A DNA stretch of 64,000 bases from Bin87 sp026710825 (GTDB lineage: Bacteria; Chloroflexota; Dehalococcoidia; Lucifugimonadales; UBA3495), in contig OZ247427.1 of NCBI GenBank assembly GCA_965232815.1, forward strand, positions 1,736,001 to 1,800,000, written 5' to 3'. A model generated the notes under the pieces. It did no database searches, was not told where the DNA came from, and saw only the letters and a program-made list of their open reading frames with translations. Below, piece by piece: positions 33,829-42,707 of this stretch. The number at the start of each line of letters is the position of its first letter. Within the stretch, counting starts at the first letter, position 1. The translations under genes were made by a program, and so were the position numbers.

Positions 33829-35271
33829 GTGTCCCAACCCCCGCGCTCGTCATCCCCGATAGACTGGCGGCAGGTGTCCGGCCTGCTCCGGGACATTGTC
33901 GGTCCGGAGCACGTCCTCGCCGATCCCGACTCCATCGACCGTTATTCCGCCGACGCGCTGACTCCATACCGCGCCTACTACGCCGACGCCGCCTTCGATC
34001 GCCTGGCTGATGTGATAGTTCGGCCCGCCGACACCGAGGAGGTCTCCCGCGTTGTAACCTTCGCCCAAAAGCGCGCCATACCGGTCATCCCTTACGGCGG
34101 CGGCACCGGCGTGATGGGCGGCATCCTCCCCGTCGACGGCGGGATTATCTTGGACGTCGGACGACTCAACCGCCTCCTGAATGTTGATCCATCCTCGATG
34201 ATCGCCGAGGCGCAGGCAGGCATGGTGCTCCAGGACCTGTACGACGGTCTGAAACCCTACGGCCTCATGCCCGGCCACGATCCCTACAGCGTTCCCATCG
34301 CCACCGTCGCCGGCACCATTTCCACCAACGGGGTGGGCTACCGGGCCGCCGCTTTTGGACCCATGGGCGACCAGGTGGTGGCGCTGGAAGTGGTGTTGCC
34401 CGATGGTCGCGTCATAGAGACCCGGCCCGTGCCCAAGCAGTCCACCGGGCCTGACCTCAACCACCTGTTCATCGGCAGCGAGGGCGTGTTCGGCGTCATC
34501 ACGCGGGCGACCATAAAGGTATTTCGTCAACCCGAGGCCAACGCCTACGCAACCATGGAGTTCGCCGATTTCGCCGACGGCTTCGCGGCGGTTGCCGAGA
34601 TGGCCGCCCTGGGCATCAAACCCACGCTGCTGGACCTGACCGAGGACGACGAGGGCATTCTGCTGCACCTGTTGTTCGAGGGCTATCGCGAGGGTGTCGA
34701 TGCCGCGCTCAAGCGGACGACCGCCATCTGCAAAACCGCCGGCGGCTGGAGTGTCGGGCCCGAACCGACCCTGGACTACTGGCGACACCGGCACGATTCC
34801 GCCCTCAACTACCGCGAGACCGCCCTGGGACGCCCCCGCGCTGAGCGCTGGCGTCGGCAGTGGGGCCGCACGTTCGACTACCTCCACATGAGCCTGCCCA
34901 CCAACCGGGTGCTTGAATACCGGCAGCGCGCGGACGAGATGCTGGCGGCCCGCAGAATTCACGTGGTGGAGTACTGCCTCTGGAGCCGTCCCGAGTTCTT
35001 CTCCATGCTGGTTGTGCCCGACGGGGATCGCCGGGTGGATGGGCGCGACGGCTACGACGCCGATGTGCGAGCCAACCTGGCCGCCGGTGTTGACGAGGTG
35101 CTCACCCTGGCCCAGGACATGGGCGGCGTTATGGAATACTGCCACGGCGTTGGGATCAAGCTCCACCACCTCCTTGAGCGTGAACTCGGGGCAAACCGTG
35201 GCGCGATGCAGGACATCAAACGCGCACTGGACCCGGCCGGGATCCTGAACCCCGGCAAGCTGGCTCTGTAA
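33829..35271 (+). CDS. FAD-linked oxidase, GlcD/D-lactate dehydrogenase family
   Basis: 480 residues from GTG 33829. N-terminal PCMH-type FAD domain: ADVIVRPADTEEVSRVV, IPVIPYGGGTGVMGGILPVDGGIILDVGRLNRLL and GTISTNGVGYRAAAFGPMGDQV, then GSEGVFGVITRATIKV. C-terminal cap (about 250-480) ends with GIGIKLHHL-like GVGIKLHHLLE and the family end LDPAGILNPGKL. Oxidises a 2-hydroxyacid such as D-lactate or glycolate; no GlcE, GlcF or iron-sulfur partner adjoins it. Confidence 0.88.
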   Translation: MSQPPRSSSPIDWRQVSGLLRDIVGPEHVLADPDSIDRYSADALTPYRAYYADAAFDRLADVIVRPADTEEVSRVVTFAQKRAIPVIPYGGGTGVMGGILPVDGGIILDVGRLNRLLNVDPSSMIAEAQAGMVLQDLYDGLKPYGLMPGHDPYSVPIATVAGTISTNGVGYRAAAFGPMGDQVVALEVVLPDGRVIETRPVPKQSTGPDLNHLFIGSEGVFGVITRATIKVFRQPEANAYATMEFADFADGFAAVAEMAALGIKPTLLDLTEDDEGILLHLLFEGYREGVDAALKRTTAICKTAGGWSVGPEPTLDYWRHRHDSALNYRETALGRPRAERWRRQWGRTFDYLHMSLPTNRVLEYRQRADEMLAARRIHVVEYCLWSRPEFFSMLVVPDGDRRVDGRDGYDADVRANLAAGVDEVLTLAQDMGGVMEYCHGVGIKLHHLLERELGANRGAMQDIKRALDPAGILNPGKLAL

Positions 35272-35451
35272 CCCCCCTCAACGGGTTTCCTGAAGCGTCG
35301 GAATCCGCCGATCCGACTCTCTCTGGGACGTTTTTGCGGCACGCGTGTGGCAACGACAGCGCGTTTGCCACAGGTAACTCCACTCATGCCCCCGCTTTGG
35401 CAATAATATTTTACATCGCGAAAAACGATGTTGCGCACGTATGTGTATCTC

Positions 35452-35480
35452 TTGACACGATACTGTGGCTGGCGTATCAT
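35452..35480 (+). promoter_or_regulatory. Near-consensus sigma-70 promoter
   Basis: TTGACA (35452-35457), 17-base spacer, TATCAT (35475-35480). The best promoter in the window. It drives the 92-residue protein at 35530. Confidence 0.75.
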
Positions 35481-35529
35481 ATATCCAAATGAACATGGCC
35501 TATCACTATTGCATACAGGAGAAGTAACG

Positions 35530-35808
35530 ATGGTAACCACTGCCACCCGCCAAAACGAAACCGACGTCGCTGTGGTCGCTCCCGTTGTTGAGACCGCCGC
35601 AGTTGACATCTCCGCAATCCCCGAAAGCCCTGCCGAACTGCTCGAGCAGTGGGACACCCCCAAGCGCTCTGTCGTCCATATGATCGCAAGCGTTTGGAAC
35701 CAGGTCTGGGACGCTGTGACCGGACCGGCCAAGACTGAACAGGAACGGGTCAACCGCAAGATCTTCGAGCACAACCGCTACTTCCGGTCCCAGGGCCCCC
35801 ATTTCTAG
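35530..35808 (+). CDS. Small hypothetical protein with own promoter and terminator
   Basis: 92-residue acidic then basic protein. The N-terminal half is Val/Ala/Thr-rich and probably flexible; the second half (SVVHMIASVWNQVWDAVTGPAKTEQERVNRK) is likely an amphipathic helix. Near-consensus promoter, AGGAG Shine-Dalgarno before ATG 35530 and a 12-base-stem terminator mark it as a highly expressed single gene. No family recognised. Confidence 0.75.
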   Translation: MVTTATRQNETDVAVVAPVVETAAVDISAIPESPAELLEQWDTPKRSVVHMIASVWNQVWDAVTGPAKTEQERVNRKIFEHNRYFRSQGPHF

Positions 35809-35860
35809 GCCCAGAAGAGCAGCCGCCTGCGTCTGATTGACGCACCCACTGGCGCTTTGC

Positions 35861-35893
35861 AAGACCCCCGTCCGCGCGACGGGGGTCTTTTCT
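35861..35893 (+). terminator. Rho-independent terminator
   Basis: AAGACCCCCGTC / GACGGGGGTCTT 12-base stem, CGCGC loop, then TTTTCTTT. Confidence 0.9.
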
Positions 35894-36026
35894 TTGTGCT
35901 GTCTCAGCTGCGGAGGCTGAAACTGGGACTCCATGCACATGGTAATTTCAACGGCGCCAATCTAAAATCCGTTGCAATATCGTTCGGCGTATCTAGTTTT
36001 TGCACTCCAATCTGCGGTGAATCGCC

Positions 36027-37007
36027 ATGCCTCGTCCCAAAGCCCTGGTCACTCGCTCCCTCCTGCCCGACGCCCTGGACATCATGCGCGCCGTCGCCGA
36101 CGTGGAGGTATGGCCCGATGAAACGCCGCCGTCGGCTCCGGAGCTTCGCGCGCTGGTCGCCGAGGCCGACGGCATCCTTACCACCATCATGGATCGGGTG
36201 GACGCCGAACTGCTGGACGCCGCGCCCAACCTGCGCGTGATCAGCCAACTCGCCGTGGGTCTGGACAACGTGGACGTGGCCGAGGCCACCCGGCGGGGTA
36301 TACCCGTCGGCTACACGCCGGGCGTGCTGGCCAAAGCCACTGCGGACCTGGCTCTCGCGCTGCTCCTGGGCGCCGCCCGCCGCACGTCGGAAAGTGAGCG
36401 GTGGCTGCGCGCCGGCGGCTGGCAAATCCAGTTCCATCCCACCCACTGGCTGGGTCAGGATGTGCACGAAGCCTGCCTCGGCATCGTTGGCCTGGGTCAG
36501 ATTGGCCGCGAAATCGTGCGCCGGGCCCGTGGTTTCGACATGGATATCGTCTACCACTCCCGCACGCGCTACCCTGACGCCGAGGCCGAATACGGTATCC
36601 GCTACGCCGAGTTCCCGGACCTGTTGAGCCAGGCCGATTTCGTTGTGATCTGCGTGCCGTTGACGCCGGCAACACACCACCTGATCAGCGGCCCCCAACT
36701 GGCGATGATGAAATCCACCGGCATCCTCATCAATATCTCGCGTGGGCCGGTGGTGGATCCCGCTGCCCTCTATGTTGCCCTGCGCGACCGCCAGATTGCC
36801 CGCGCCGCCCTGGACGTCACGTCGCCGGAACCCATCGCGCCCGACGACCCGCTGCTCACGCTGGACAACCTGGTCATCACCCCGCACATCGGCAGCGCCG
36901 CCCTGCCCACGCGCCTCAACACCATGAAACTCGCGGCCCGCAACCTGGTGGCCGGATTACAGGGCCAGCCCATGGAGGCCTGCGCCAACCCCGAGGTCCT
37001 GGGGTAA
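36027..37007 (+). CDS. D-2-hydroxyacid dehydrogenase (glyoxylate/hydroxypyruvate reductase-like)
   Basis: 326-residue NAD(P)-dependent dehydrogenase. Rossmann motif ACLGIVGLGQIGREIVRRA, catalytic Arg in INISRGPVVDPAALYVAL, Glu in LDVTSPEPIAPDDPLL and His in VITPHIGSAALPTRLN. LAVGLDNVDVAEATRRGIPV and PGVLAKATADLALALLL complete the family pattern. Wording is closest to GyaR/glyoxylate reductase and D-3-phosphoglycerate dehydrogenase without a regulatory ACT domain. Substrate inferred. Confidence 0.88.
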   Translation: MPRPKALVTRSLLPDALDIMRAVADVEVWPDETPPSAPELRALVAEADGILTTIMDRVDAELLDAAPNLRVISQLAVGLDNVDVAEATRRGIPVGYTPGVLAKATADLALALLLGAARRTSESERWLRAGGWQIQFHPTHWLGQDVHEACLGIVGLGQIGREIVRRARGFDMDIVYHSRTRYPDAEAEYGIRYAEFPDLLSQADFVVICVPLTPATHHLISGPQLAMMKSTGILINISRGPVVDPAALYVALRDRQIARAALDVTSPEPIAPDDPLLTLDNLVITPHIGSAALPTRLNTMKLAARNLVAGLQGQPMEACANPEVLG

Positions 37008-37021
37008 GGCCACCGACAACG

Positions 37022-37050
37022 AAAAACCCCGCCGGTGAGTTGCGACGGGG
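37022..37050 (-). terminator. Rho-independent terminator (minus strand)
   Basis: On the minus strand CCCCGTCG / CGGCGGGG, an 8-base stem with one G-T pair, loop CAACTCAC, then TTTTT. Ends the 64-residue gene. Confidence 0.7.
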
Positions 37051-37077
37051 CCATGAAGTTGACGATGTAGCGGCTGA

Positions 37078-37272
37078 TTAGCCCGGATTGTGCCGTTCCA
37101 CGAAATCAACGATACGCGTGTCCAAACCGCCCTTCTGGTCGTCCAGCACGCCAGCGTCGGCGTACGCCACCGCAAGGTGCGCGTCACGCTGAATGTCTTC
37201 CCAATCGGTTTCCAGCTCGAACTCGTCTCTCAGCTCTTCGAACAGCCGGTCCAGCGAATCCTTGTCGAACAT
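37078..37272 (-). CDS. Small acidic hypothetical protein
   Basis: 64 residues, strongly acidic and predicted helical (SLDRLFEELRDEFELETDWEDIQRDAHLAV). Strong GGAGGAGG about 11 bases upstream of the ATG, and a terminator follows its stop. No family recognised. A small regulator or binding partner is conceivable. Confidence 0.7.
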   Translation of the reverse strand: MFDKDSLDRLFEELRDEFELETDWEDIQRDAHLAVAYADAGVLDDQKGGLDTRIVDFVERHNPG

Positions 37273-37527
37273 ATCGATTTGTTACCTCCTCCGATTTGTC
37301 AGCGGCCTCGCGGTTCCCCTGCCACCGCCAACGGCAATCGCGGCAACCACGCCAACCGCAGGTCCATTCAGTGCGCGGATGGGAGGCCAATAGCGACTAT
37401 GGCAGCGGACGTTATCTTACTCCCATTCAACGCCGCCTGCAATCCCCTGTGAGAAGGGCTCAACCCCGCTTTGACCACACGGATCCGGCCGTTCCGGGCG
37501 ATCCGTGGGGCGACCGGGCAGTCGCGC

Positions 37528-37803
37528 CTACTCCTCGCCTTCACCCGCACCAGCGGGTTCCGCGACGGCCCCCGGCGACGCTCTGCCGCCCCGCGTGTTC
37601 GCCCAGTAAGCGATCACGATAAGCGCCGGCATGGCCAGGATGATGATGCCGATGATGATCACCACGGTCAGTTCGGTGAATCCCAGAGTACCCAGGAGGA
37701 TGTGGCTCAGGGCGGTCATGATCCACCCCAGCAATGTGGGATCCGCTTCCCCGTGGTGGAGACCTGCGGCCAGCAGAACGACGCTCAAAAACGCGCTCAT
37801 CAT
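37528..37803 (-). CDS. Small membrane protein, unknown
   Basis: 91 residues with two hydrophobic stretches (about 1-15 and 43-67, TELTVVIIIGIIILAMPALIVIAYWA) and an Ala/Gly/Glu tail ending GAGEGEE. It lies downstream of an MFS gene on the same strand, with a CTCTCCC-type repeat between them. No family recognised. Confidence 0.55.
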   Translation of the reverse strand: MMSAFLSVVLLAAGLHHGEADPTLLGWIMTALSHILLGTLGFTELTVVIIIGIIILAMPALIVIAYWANTRGGRASPGAVAEPAGAGEGEE

Positions 37804-37821
37804 CCTGCCTCCGTGCGACTT

Positions 37822-37856
37822 CCCCTCTCCCTTGACGGGAGAGGGTTGGGTGAGGG
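37822..37856. repeat. CTCTCCC/GGGAGAGG hairpin repeat
   Basis: CCCCTCTCCCTTGACGGGAG followed by AGGGTTGGGTGAGGG. Same motif as at 50818-50855; a shorter hairpin at 57797-57826 is related. Confidence 0.8.
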
Positions 37857-37871
37857 TGATTCCGCCGCAGC

Positions 37872-39347
37872 CTAGTACAACCGCGTCCCGCCACCGGCTC
37901 CTGCCCCGGCAGTCGCCAGTTGCGGCGCCGGCGCGCTGTTGTATCGGCCCGAATACTGGTACTCATTGATGCTGAAGGCCATGATCGTCGCCGGTATCAG
38001 CGTCAACCCCGCGATCAGGAACGGCCAGAAGTAGCTCTCGTTGAACCATACGTAGGCGTAACCCGCGAACTGGATGCTGAAGAACGAGCCGATCTGGTGG
38101 GCGAAGAACACCCATCCGCTGATCGTGCCCAACGCTCGGAACCCGTACACGTCCGCAGTCAGCGTGGAGGTGAGCGGCACGCTGGCCACCCACGACATAC
38201 CCGACAGCAGCGCGAACATGACCAGACCCAGCATGCCATGACCGAACAGCGGCAGGAACACCAGGCACATGAACGCCACGCCTCGTGTGGCGTACACGGC
38301 GGCAAGCACATTCTTGCGCCGCATTCGGTCGCCGAGGAAGCCAGTGATGATGACTCCTGCGGCGTTCAACCCCGTCATGATGCCGAATATCAGCCCCGCG
38401 AATACCTTCTCGTCCCAGACGCCGCCCAGGAAGTTCACCTGCGCCGGCAGCACGTCTTCCGCATACGGGATGAAGTGGATGCTCAGCAGCCCGGTGGTGA
38501 TTCCGCAGACCACGTATGCGCCGGAGAGTTGCCACATGGGCGCGGTCTTGAAGCACTTGCGCCAGCTATCCACCTCGTAAGCGCCCGCGGCCCGCGCAGT
38601 CGACACTGCGTCGGGCGTCGAGCCCTCGGGAGTGGGGTCGCCGTCAGGATTCAGCCCCATCTCCTGCGGGTTTGGCCGCAGGAAGAACACGGCCAGGGGC
38701 GCGGCTGCGAACACCACCACCATGCCCAGCAGGAACCACACCGTCCGCCAACCCACCAGCGTCGAGTCGCCCACCGTGACGCCGGACGAGTCGATGACGC
38801 CCATCAGGTAGGCTGCGAAGGGGATGGTCAACAGGCCGCCGATGGATGTTCCGCAGGCCGCCAACGCCGTGGCCTTGCTACGCTTGCGCCGGAACCAGCG
38901 CACCACCAGCGCCAGCATGTTGGTGATGGAGGCCGCGCTCAGACAGGTGTTGACTACGATGGAGAACACGCCGATGAACCACAGCAGGTCCAGCGGTATG
39001 TTCACGAAGCCCAGGGGCAGGGTGGCTTCAAGATCCCGGATGAACGCCAGGCTCATGATGGCCATTCCCATCACAACCAAGCCGACACCGAACACCTTGC
39101 GCGGCCCATACTTGTCGAACAGCGCGCCCATGATCGGCTGCATCGCGCCGTTGAGCAGGAACCCGATGGAACCCACCCACGAGATGTCCGCGCGGTCCCA
39201 GCCAAAGGTCGGCTCCATCTCCGTTACGAACAGGCCGAAGCCCTGCCGTCCAGGGATGGACAGAAACGCGACGAAGAAGCAGGTCGCGACGATGTACCAG
39301 CCGAAGTACAGCGACCCGCCCACCTGGGCTGCGGATTTGGTAGTCAT
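37872..39347 (-). CDS. MFS transporter, OxlT-like
   Basis: 491-residue carrier with 12 predicted spans. GWYIVATCFFVAFLSIPGRQGFGLF is the OxlT/MCT-type start, FDKYGPRKVFG is the loop 2-3 motif, WFRRKRSKATALAACGTSIGG precedes helix 5 and the central loop contains EMGLNPDGDPTPEG. TRG and WVASVPLTSTLTADVYG are matched in the paralogue at 23215-24528. Substrate unknown; likely a small organic acid. The last 25 residues are Gly/Ala-rich. Confidence 0.85.
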   Translation of the reverse strand: MTTKSAAQVGGSLYFGWYIVATCFFVAFLSIPGRQGFGLFVTEMEPTFGWDRADISWVGSIGFLLNGAMQPIMGALFDKYGPRKVFGVGLVVMGMAIMSLAFIRDLEATLPLGFVNIPLDLLWFIGVFSIVVNTCLSAASITNMLALVVRWFRRKRSKATALAACGTSIGGLLTIPFAAYLMGVIDSSGVTVGDSTLVGWRTVWFLLGMVVVFAAAPLAVFFLRPNPQEMGLNPDGDPTPEGSTPDAVSTARAAGAYEVDSWRKCFKTAPMWQLSGAYVVCGITTGLLSIHFIPYAEDVLPAQVNFLGGVWDEKVFAGLIFGIMTGLNAAGVIITGFLGDRMRRKNVLAAVYATRGVAFMCLVFLPLFGHGMLGLVMFALLSGMSWVASVPLTSTLTADVYGFRALGTISGWVFFAHQIGSFFSIQFAGYAYVWFNESYFWPFLIAGLTLIPATIMAFSINEYQYSGRYNSAPAPQLATAGAGAGGGTRLY

Positions 39348-39782
39348 AGGCCCCCTTGCTGCGTCGGTTCCGTATCCAAATCACGGCAACCGGCACACGT
39401 CGAACAATCATATCAGGCCACTGCCACAACCGCCACCGTCGCAGTAGCGTGCGAGAGCCGTTCGATCCTCATCTCATGGCAACGCAGTCTGCTGTCGTCC
39501 CAGGGTAATGTAGTCCGCTCATGGTGGCCTGTCGAACCACGAGCGGGCGGTCAGCAGGGATACCCCCGGTAGTGATCGTCCGTTGTCCCTTGATAATCTA
39601 ACAACTCTGCCGGCCCGCATCGACGGCTTCCCGGCGCGTTGGCCTCTGCCCGGACGCTCCGTCCGGCCATGCCCGCGGTGTCCGGTAAAACGCGCTGATC
39701 CGGTATGGCGCATGTTCTGGCTCGCGGGTCGTTGCTGCGCCGCCGGCGATTCGCTCCGGCCCGTTGCTATAATGTCGCGGTT
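39348..39782. other. Intergenic region with a REP-like repeat, upstream of modA
   Basis: Noncoding divergent region of about 435 bases. Contains a reverse copy of the REP-like unit at 39515-39546 (CCGCTCATGGTGGCCTGTCG...GAGCGG). The end nearest modA carries the -10 described separately. No RNA gene or molybdenum-cofactor riboswitch was recognised. Confidence 0.5.
39765..39773 (+). promoter_or_regulatory. Extended -10 promoter of modABC, leaderless
   Basis: TGC followed by TATAAT (39768-39773), an extended -10. The expected start near 39780 is about 3 bases before ATG 39783, and there is no Shine-Dalgarno. Confidence 0.65.
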
Positions 39783-40616
39783 ATGGGTCTCAAAATCCTC
39801 GGCATTGCGGCTGTCGTGCTTGGGTTGGCATTGGTCGCCTGCGCTCCCGCCTCTCAACGCGCCGGCGACGCGGAAACGACCCTTACCGTTTTCGCCGCCG
39901 CGTCCCTGTCGGAGTCTTTCCGCGCCCTGGCAGCCGCCTACGAGGTCGCTCATCCCGACACCAGGGTCGCGCTCAACTTTGCCGGCAGCCAGACCTTGCG
40001 CACTCAACTTGAGCACGGCGCCGCCGCCGATGTGTTCGCCTCCGCCAACTGGGAGCACATGGCCACGGTCAAGGAGGCCGGACTTCTCGGCAACGTTCCA
40101 GAGTATTTTGCCGCCAACCGGCTGGCGGTCATCACCCCCGTGGACTCCGACGCGGTGCAAACACTGAGCGACCTAGCCAGTCCCGGCGTCAGCGTCGCCA
40201 TCGCGTCGGCGGAGGTGCCCGCAGGAGCCTACGCCCGCGACTCTCTGGACCAGATGTCCATGGACGACGCCTACCCGGGCGACTTTGCGGCTGCCGTGCT
40301 CTCCAACGTGGTCACCAACGAGGCGAGCGTGCGTGGTGTGGCCCAGAAAGTGGCGCTCGGCGAGGTGGACGCCGGCATCGTGTACGAGACCGACGCTGCG
40401 GCCCACCAGTACGCCGGCGACATCCGCGTGCTGGAGATCCCGCTGGAATACAACCCGGCAGCCCAGTATCCCATCGCCGCTGTGTCCACCAGCGCGCAGC
40501 TTGAGGCCGCCCTGGAGTTCATCCAGTTTATCCAGGACGACTCCGGCCAGGCCATCCTCCGCGAGTTCGGATTCGTCCCGCCGGCCAACGTAGCCTGCCC
40601 CTGCCACGCCGGATGA
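39783..40616 (+). CDS. modA: Molybdate-binding lipoprotein
   Basis: 277-residue periplasmic-type binding protein of the molybdate ABC importer. Lipoprotein signal LGIAAVVLGLALVACAPAS with the lipidated Cys at about 20. TLTVFAAASLSESFRALAAAY is the ModA signature, ALNFAGSQTLRTQLEHGAAADVFASAN the oxyanion site, and VTNEASVRGVAQKVALGEVDAGIVYETDA the second lobe. Start at ATG 39783, directly after the -10. modB follows after 40 bases. Confidence 0.93.
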   Translation: MGLKILGIAAVVLGLALVACAPASQRAGDAETTLTVFAAASLSESFRALAAAYEVAHPDTRVALNFAGSQTLRTQLEHGAAADVFASANWEHMATVKEAGLLGNVPEYFAANRLAVITPVDSDAVQTLSDLASPGVSVAIASAEVPAGAYARDSLDQMSMDDAYPGDFAAAVLSNVVTNEASVRGVAQKVALGEVDAGIVYETDAAAHQYAGDIRVLEIPLEYNPAAQYPIAAVSTSAQLEAALEFIQFIQDDSGQAILREFGFVPPANVACPCHAG

Positions 40617-40656
40617 ACGAACCCGCTCACCGCCGGTCCCCACGTCGGCAAACACG

Positions 40657-41496
40657 ATGATGTTCAAATCGGCGGCCAAAGGTAACCGGATCGCGTCGCT
40701 CGGCGCTCTGGCTCCCGCCGGCGTTGTCGCGACCGTCGTCTATGTGTTGTTCATCGGCCTGCCGATCATGGCGTTGCTGGTCAAGGCCGGCCAGCAGGAA
40801 GGATTTCTTGCCGGACTGACCGGCCCGCTGGTACTGCAAGCCCTGCGGCTGACCGTCATCACCAGCGTCATCAGCCTCGCCGTCGTCGTGGTCATCGGCA
40901 CGCCCTTCGCGCTGCTGCTGGCTCGCCGGGGACCAATCAGCCGGTTGCTGCGCGTCATCGACACCTTCGTGGAACTGCCCATCGTCCTGCCGCCAGTGGT
41001 GGCCGGCGTCGCCATGCTCATGGCATTCGGACGCAACGGCCTGCTGGGACCCGCCCTGGCTTCCGTCGGTATCTCGTTGCCCTTCACCACCGTGGCCGTC
41101 GTATTCGCGCAGATTTTCGTCGCCGCGCCCTTTTACATACGAGCCGCCCGCATCGGATTCGCCGGAGTCGACCCGGCGTACGAGGAGGTCTCACAAACCC
41201 TGGGCGTCTCGCCGTGGCAGACGTTCTGGCGGCTGACGCTGCCCATGTCGCGGCCATCCCTTCTTACCGGCGCTACGCTGGCCTGGGCGCGGGCTGTTTC
41301 GGAATTCGGCGCCACCATCATGTTCGCCGGCAATCTCACGGGGCGCACCCAGACGATGCCACTGGCCATCATGACCACCATGGAATCCAGCCTCGGCGCC
41401 GCCCTGGCGTTGGCCGCGTTGATGCTGGCCATGTCCGCGCTGGCCCTGGCCCTGCTGAGTGTCCTGGTCCGCCGTCGTGCGGAGTCGTCGCCGTGA
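40657..41496 (+). CDS. modB: Molybdate ABC transporter permease
   Basis: 279-residue membrane subunit with about six spans. FVELPIVLPPVVAGVAMLMAFGRNG and the EAA loop EEVSQTLGVSPWQTFWRLTLPM are family signatures. The C-terminus AVSEFGATIMFAGNLTGRTQTMPL is typical of ModB. ATG 40657 is followed by a second ATG. Its stop overlaps the modC start (GTGA), so translation is coupled. Confidence 0.92.
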   Translation: MMFKSAAKGNRIASLGALAPAGVVATVVYVLFIGLPIMALLVKAGQQEGFLAGLTGPLVLQALRLTVITSVISLAVVVVIGTPFALLLARRGPISRLLRVIDTFVELPIVLPPVVAGVAMLMAFGRNGLLGPALASVGISLPFTTVAVVFAQIFVAAPFYIRAARIGFAGVDPAYEEVSQTLGVSPWQTFWRLTLPMSRPSLLTGATLAWARAVSEFGATIMFAGNLTGRTQTMPLAIMTTMESSLGAALALAALMLAMSALALALLSVLVRRRAESSP

Positions 41497-42614
41497 GCAA
41501 CCCTGCTGTAGTGAGTCGCCCTGCCGCCGGGGGAAGCTTCAGCGCGAGCATCGGCGGGTTCCGGATCTCGCTGGATTTCTCCGTGGATGCCGGCCAGGTC
41601 CTGGTGCTTTTCGGGCCGTCCGGCGCCGGCAAGACCACCGCTCTAAGGACCATCGCCGGCCTGGCTCGCCCGGAGTCAGGACGCATCGAAATCGCCGGCC
41701 GGACCGTGTTCGCCGATGAAGCTGGCGAGCCGCCCGTGTGGGTGCCGCCCCATCTGCGTCGAGTCGGCTACGTGACCCAGCAGAATCACCTGTTCTCCCA
41801 TCTGACGGTATCGCAGAACATCGCCTATGGCCTGCCCGAACGCCGCGGCGACTCCGCTCGCCAACGCGTGTCTCACCTGGTCCGCCGTCTGCAACTGGAG
41901 GGCCTGGAGGATCGGCGCGTGTCACAACTCTCCGGGGGTCAGCAGCAGCGCACGGCGTTGGCCCGCGCGTTGGCTCCGTCGCCCGACCTCCTGCTCCTGG
42001 ACGAGCCGTTCAGCTCACTAGATATGGAACTGCGGCGCACGCTGGGCGCCGAACTGCGCTCAGCTATCCGCGAACTCGAAACCCCGGTGATCATGGTAAC
42101 TCACAGCCGGGAGGAGGCCCTGGCGCTTGGCGACACGGTGCAGATCATCGACGCCGGCCGAACCGTGGCCCAGGGGCCGCCGCTGTCGGTGCTGGAGCAG
42201 CCCGGTCAGGGCCAGGTCGCCCGCCTCGTTGGCGTGGAAAACCTGCTCAACATGCGCATCGCCGCCCGCCTGCCGCAGGATGGCACCATGGTATGCGAGG
42301 CTGGCGAGCGTTCGCTGGAAACGCCGTTGGCGGACGGCTACACCGTCGGCGACACCGTGACCGTGGGCATACGCGCCTCCGACATCATCCTCGCCACCGG
42401 GCCATTGCCGCAGTCGTCGGCCCGAAACACCTGGTCAGGGGTGGTGTCCGCCGTTGACCTGCGGCCTCCCGGTTACGAGGTGGCCCTGGACTGCGCCGGG
42501 ACGGTTTTGCGGTGCCACATCACCGGCGCATCGCTGGAAGCCATGAACATTTCCTCCGGCCAGCCGCTGTGGGCAATCTTCAAGGCATCCTCCTGCTTCC
42601 TCCTCAGCGAATGA
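41493..42614 (+). CDS. modC: Molybdate ABC transporter ATP-binding protein
   Basis: 373-residue ATPase. Walker A FGPSGAGKTT, signature LSGGQQQRTALARAL, Walker B LLLLDEPFSSLD, H-loop MVTHSREEALALG. A C-terminal TOBE/MOP-type domain (about 250-373, RNTWSGVVSAVDLRPPG) binds oxyanion for regulation. Starts at GTG 41493 overlapping modB. The set modA-modB-modC is complete. Confidence 0.93.
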   Translation: MSNPAVVSRPAAGGSFSASIGGFRISLDFSVDAGQVLVLFGPSGAGKTTALRTIAGLARPESGRIEIAGRTVFADEAGEPPVWVPPHLRRVGYVTQQNHLFSHLTVSQNIAYGLPERRGDSARQRVSHLVRRLQLEGLEDRRVSQLSGGQQQRTALARALAPSPDLLLLDEPFSSLDMELRRTLGAELRSAIRELETPVIMVTHSREEALALGDTVQIIDAGRTVAQGPPLSVLEQPGQGQVARLVGVENLLNMRIAARLPQDGTMVCEAGERSLETPLADGYTVGDTVTVGIRASDIILATGPLPQSSARNTWSGVVSAVDLRPPGYEVALDCAGTVLRCHITGASLEAMNISSGQPLWAIFKASSCFLLSE

Positions 42615-42707
42615 AACCGCCAGTCAACAACCCTTGCCACGCCGCAAAAACCGTGGCAACCTTCCCGCTCGGCACCTTTGCAGCAACTCCCAGGAGGATA
42701 AATACGG

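Noticed and set aside
32523..33935. Minus-strand frame (470 codons) opposite cysS
   Set aside because: Shadow of a certain cysS gene.
37920..39572. Long plus-strand frame (550 codons) opposite the MFS gene
   Set aside because: His/Gln/Arg-rich shadow translation; the minus strand encodes the clear transporter.
39705..39782. Upstream extension of modA
   Set aside because: The extended frame would include the -10 box and lacks a signal peptide before the lipoprotein signal at ATG 39783.
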